Source: Hyalella azteca
Taxonomy: Eukaryota > Arthropoda > Malacostraca > Amphipoda > Hyalellidae
Direction: 5' to 3'
Assembly (NCBI RefSeq): GCF_000764305.2
Contig: NW_025945063.1
Span: forward strand, 1-64,000
Length of the DNA: 64,000 nt
Each line of letters opens with the position of its first letter. Position 1 is the stretch's first letter. The translations under genes were made by a program, and so were the position numbers. Positions 59,966 through 64,000 of this stretch are shown here, in pieces. Under the pieces are notes generated by a model that made no database searches, was not told the DNA's origin, and saw nothing but the letters and a program-made list of their open reading frames with translations.

Positions 59966-61181
59966 GGGTAAATGCGGTATATTCCGACACATTAAGGACG
60001 TAGCAAAAAATGAATGGCTATAAAAAATCACCGTATGCGCAACTTGAGTTCTGTTTGCTTTACGTCACTCTCAATACACCACACTATGCGCCAGCAACAA
60101 TGAAACGTCACAAAATGTTGCCATATTTATTTAAAAGCCTTTAGAATACAAACCTACCTAATCCATATATTCCAACACCTGTCTCTTATACACATCTAGA
60201 TGTGTATAAGAGACAGGCCATCAAAGGAACTATTTTATTGTCAGTATATTTACTATATAACTATAATAATAATATATTATTCTGCTTAGGCACAGTCTCT
60301 CAAAATGTTCCAGAAACACATTTTCCATTACTAATTATTTACATTTATTTGTTTGTGGTACAGCAAAATATTGCATTTTTTTTGTCACAGTCAATGTAGC
60401 TACCACGTGTTCTTGTGTGTGACGTCACCGCTAGCCATATGTAAACAAAGCCACAGTAGTAAAGATGGGACCAGTTTTGCATTGAAATCGATCGTTATTT
60501 GTGAATAATATTTTCGATTGTGATATTATAACATATTTCTGATTGTGAAATAATTTTGATTGTGATATTGACACTTCACAGTAGTGTCAACATTTGAACA
60601 TCAAAGTTCTAACATCATGAATTATGAGGTAAAAGTGTAAGGACTGAGCAAAGCTAGAAGCCTAGAATCATGGCTGAGGCTTAACTGATGTCATTGTCAC
60701 TTTTTACGTCATTGATATCATTCTGGAACCAATGTAAGTAACTAAGGAATTTCCCAGTTCAAATATCTATTAATATATTACTATCAATTTTGAAATTCCA
60801 CATATTTCTAAAGGGAGTTGTGATGAGACCATGGGGTCAAACTGTTGAGTTTAGACCATTGCAACTTGCAAGAGAGGCCCAAGGGCATGGGGCCTTGTGA
60901 AGGGTTAAGACCGCCGCACGGCGGAGGACCGCCATAAGTACCTCTCTTCATAGAATTCCACTATGGGGTGACGCGCACTGTCTCTCTTTGGATCTCAACA
61001 TTTTCCTGCCCGATGGCCCAGGCATAGTGTTTTGGCAATAGTATGGTGCGCAATAGTATGACGTCACTATTTCAACCATCAACGAATGCGTGGAACTAAG
61101 AAAAAGCTCAATATAAAGGAAAAAAGTCAAGAAGTGTCGGAATTACCCATGCCACGATGTTGGAATATACCGCGTTTACCC
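59966..61181. mobile_element. 1.2-kb element with 20-bp terminal inverted repeats and TA target site
   Basis: The left end gggtaaatgcggtatattcc and the inverted right end gggtaaacgcggtatattcc differ at one base, and both are bordered by TA (59964-59965, 61182-61183), as in the Tc1/mariner/pogo group. No transposase frame is visible. A 38-bp sequencing adapter at 60179-60216 lies inside, so the internal sequence may be chimeric and the true length is uncertain. Confidence 0.75.
60179..60216. other. Nextera mate-pair junction adapter (assembly contaminant)
   Basis: The 38 bases are CTGTCTCTTATACACATCT followed immediately by its exact reverse complement. This is the 19-bp Tn5 mosaic end twice in inverted orientation, the known circularisation junction of Nextera mate-pair libraries. 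It is not genomic. Confidence 0.97.
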
Positions 61182-61578
61182 TACCATACAAAATGATAAC
61201 ATAATCTCAGTCTCTACTGACTTCAGATAATATTAAAAACAAAACAGGGCTCATGAATAATTTTGCCTGCCATCATCACCATCTTTAAGAAAATGCTCAT
61301 TGCACATTGTTCATAAGTGGCAATTATTTAATTTTGATGTGACATTAAAATTTACTAGCAGTACACTATCAGAATTTCAATCCCAAAAACTTGTACCTAG
61401 GTATAAAGGTATTGCGAATTCATAACTTGACAGTTGACACATAAAAAATATATATAATTTGCCTTTACACAATGCAAAAATTAATGCTCAGTTAAGGATA
61501 TCAGAACAGTATGGAATTCTGTATAGGTAATATATTATCATGATAAAAGAAAATGTATCGAAAAATTTACCACCTTAC

Positions 61579-61830
61579 ACTAAGCTCGTCAGAAACTGCA
61601 GACATCCGCACAGCTGCACTTCCTCCAACTCGCTTGCGTGTGGTTTGAAAACTGATAAAAAGTCAGCAACTCTTCCCTCCAATACATCACTAGTCGTGTA
61701 TCCGTATCGACAAATTTTGTAATGAATATGTTCCAAAATAAAATTACATAAACTTTCGCAGAAAATTCTCACGATTTCACCAATACCAACAAAAATCTCG
61801 AATCCACACGGAATGATGGGATAAAGTAAA
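61579..61830 (-). CDS. Possible internal exon of an unknown minus-strand gene
   Basis: Between a possible acceptor (gattagcag, before 61830) and a donor (gtaagg, 61578-61573) one frame is open for 83 codons without an ATG, which fits an internal exon. The peptide looks protein-like (YPIIPCGFEIFVGIGEIVRI; YTTSDVLEGRVADFLSVF; LEEVQLCGCLQFLTS), mixing hydrophobic and acidic residues. I do not recognise a family. The acceptor has a poor pyrimidine tract. It could equally be chance. Confidence 0.25.
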
Positions 61831-61977
61831 CTGCTAATCTTTTACAGCATATGGCAACATTGTGTTGACTGTTGACATTAGACAAGACGGTGTCAGACAC
61901 CTTGTTTTGGTCTTGTAAAGTTCAATTTCATAATAAATAGATTTGATCCACATTTCACAGTGACATTTAAATGATAG

Positions 61978-62650
61978 GTCAATACGTTGTTCTCCAATGC
62001 TTTATAACCCATACCATCACTTCTTACACATGCTGTTATCCTAAGTGTCCACTGACTACACTGCATTGCCGCAAATGTGAACTGTACCAAACGGTAATGC
62101 GTCATCACCTTACTTACTCCGCAAGACGCTAACCCCACGTCACTGTTTCCCTGCCTTACTATCCCCCAGCATCTTCTTCCCCCCACACTTACCCTGACTC
62201 TCCACCATTATCGCATGGCTAACTGGAGGCGTTTCTCGCAGACCTTTGATGCTTATCCAAATTAGGTTAGGTTAGGTTACAATTCGTATAGGTCCTCTTT
62301 TCATAGCGTAATGCAGTCAAGTGAGCAGAAACTAAGAAAAGCTGTCTGGCAGTTGGTGAAAAAAGGTGGGGAGCAGGCGTAAGCGTGGAGGTAGAGTTAT
62401 GCTGGGGAAAAACAGCCGCGAAGAACGGACGGGCTGGAGTGCTGGCTGTGTATCAACAGTGGTATTGCATAAAAGTTGCTAACCGAAAATTGTGAGGAGG
62501 TTAGATGGCATGGCGCATGGGATAGAGCTGTTGGGCCATTTTTAATACGGCGTAGAGCGATTGTATTGGTGGCTTACTTCTCATTAGCTTGCTGGTTAAT
62601 TTCCATGAAGGGGATTTGTACCTTTGGCTCTCAACATATAATCCCTTAGG
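61978..62650. repeat. Direct duplication, first copy
   Basis: From ggtcaatacgttgttctcca to ttccatgaaggggatttgta this segment matches 62957-63556 at roughly 93-95%. It includes an extra stretch of about 80 bases (ctccgcaagacgctaacccc onward) missing from the second copy. No supported gene lies within. Confidence 0.85.
62262..62279 (+). repeat. Short interstitial TTAGG run
   Basis: Three perfect TTAGG units plus TTA. The second duplication copy has a broken version at about 63162-63186. TTAGG is the telomere unit of most arthropods, which supports the organism call, though three units can arise by chance. Confidence 0.5.
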
Positions 62651-62956
62651 CCTAGGGCTTAGTCTAATCTGCCCTTTAGCAGGCTTACGCATGGAAAAGA
62701 GGATGAAAGATATGCTGGTCTTGGGCAATGCTGGCCTCTGGCATGCATCCCCTGACCGGGGGTGCGCAGCCGTAGACCAGCCAATTAACGCTCAAATCAG
62801 CCCTGGAGCAAACATCAACCATCTAAATGCTATAGATATTGTCATCCTGGCACCTAAGCAGCTGTAGTCAATTGACCTATCTCACCACACATTTATGCAC
62901 ACAAACTTTAAAGCAACACTGCTTCAGCACACAAGCTGCTACTCCACATAGTTAAT

Positions 62957-63556
62957 GGTCAATACGTTGTTTTCCAATGCTTTATAACCCATAGTCCCAT
63001 ACCATCACTTCTTACACTGTACACATGCTGTTATCCTAAGTGTCCGCTGACCACACTGCATTGTCGCAAATGTGAACTGTACCAAACGGTAATGCGTCAT
63101 CACCTTACTTATCGCATGACTAACTGGACGCTTTTCTCGCAGACCTTTGATGCTTATCCAAATTAGGTTAGCTTAAGTTAGGTTAGTTTACAACTCCTAT
63201 AGATCCTCTTTTCATAGCGTAATGCAGTCAAGTGAGCAGAAACTAAGAAAAGCTGTCCAGCGGTCAGTGAAAAAAGGCGGGGAGACGAGGTATGCGTGGA
63301 GGTAGAGTTATGCCGGGGGAAAACAGCTGCGACAAACGGACGGGCTGGAATGCTGGCTGTGTATCAACAGCGGTATGGCGTAGGGAGTTGCTTACCGAAA
63401 ATCGTGATTAGGTTAGACGGCATGGGATAGAGCTGTTGGACGGTTTTCAATACGGCATAGAGTGATTGTATTGGTGGCTTACTTCTCATTAGCTTGCTGG
63501 TTAATTTCCATGAAGGGGATTTGTACTATTGGCTTTTAACATATAATCCCTTAGTC
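62957..63556. repeat. Direct duplication, second copy
   Basis: Same orientation as 61978-62650, separated by about 306 bases of unrelated sequence. It carries several small deletions and substitutions, so the copies are distinct loci or old alleles, not a simple assembly repeat. Confidence 0.85.
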
Positions 63557-64000
63557 TATTATTTATTTTTTTGCCTCAAATAATGTTGTATCGAAAAACT
63601 GGTCTAGGTGTAGTGAAAATAATATATGAACTGTATATTTTAGAATTCCATCCTGGCTGCAGGCGCAGCTTTCACTCAACAATTAAAATTATACAAAGTA
63701 TTAGTTCGTTAAAGATTTCTCTTAATATGACTGCAAAGAAGTAAACTTCATAAAGTAATTACAGCTACTGTGACAGACAATAATAATCACAAACCTTATA
63801 AAAACACTTCACAATTTATAGCATATAAATGACTATACCTAGGTACATGAAATGAGAAATTTTTATTTAATTAGGTATGATATTGATCAAACCAAACAAT
63901 GGTAAAATGTGATAATTTCATGGCTACCCAGTGCTCAGTTTGGTTTGATGCCTTTTTATGTATTTTCACAGCTACAGCCTGTACAAATACCCTAACCACG

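Overview
The window is eukaryotic and reads like an arthropod nuclear genome, probably a crustacean. It is AT-rich, genes have many short exons with GT..AG introns, introns are full of minisatellites, and a short run of the arthropod telomere unit TTAGG occurs at 62.26 kb. The species cannot be named from the sequence. The assembly has one long N gap (46908-47672), two single Ns (18320, 45953) inside repeat arrays, and a 38-bp Nextera mate-pair junction adapter at 60179-60216.

Layout: (1) <1-7455, plus strand: the 3' part of a gene for a coiled-coil adapter with a UBAN-like ubiquitin-binding segment and a C-terminal zinc finger (NEMO/optineurin/ABIN type). (2) 10386-25459, plus strand: a complete 21-exon gene for an M13 zinc metallopeptidase (neprilysin/ECE family), with an N-terminal membrane anchor, a long Thr/Ser- and sequon-rich stalk, and the catalytic HExxH, ExxxD and HxPxxxR motifs. 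(3) 32196-50541, plus strand: a class A GPCR whose TM1-TM6 are spread over four exons with a 13.8-kb first intron and the N gap; no TM7 exon is visible. (4) 52016-54803, minus strand: ribosomal protein S7 (eS7), convergent with the GPCR, with one C/D box snoRNA in each of its three coding-region introns. (5) 57-64 kb: transposon debris (a Penelope-like reverse transcriptase fragment split by a foldback element, a 1.2-kb TA-flanked inverted-repeat element) and a 0.6-kb direct duplication.

The most unusual theme is that many tandem arrays are anchored on exon/intron junctions. In at least five places in three unrelated genes the end of an exon plus its 5' splice site has been amplified into the following intron, and in three further places an array runs up to a 3' splice site. 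An exon-bearing piece of the peptidase gene (end of exon 3 to beyond exon 4) is also duplicated inside an intron of the adapter gene, ending a few bases before one of that gene's exons, where the reading frame does not join simply.

The four genes show no obvious shared pathway. The functional coupling I can support is RPS7 with its intronic snoRNAs, which would act in ribosome production.
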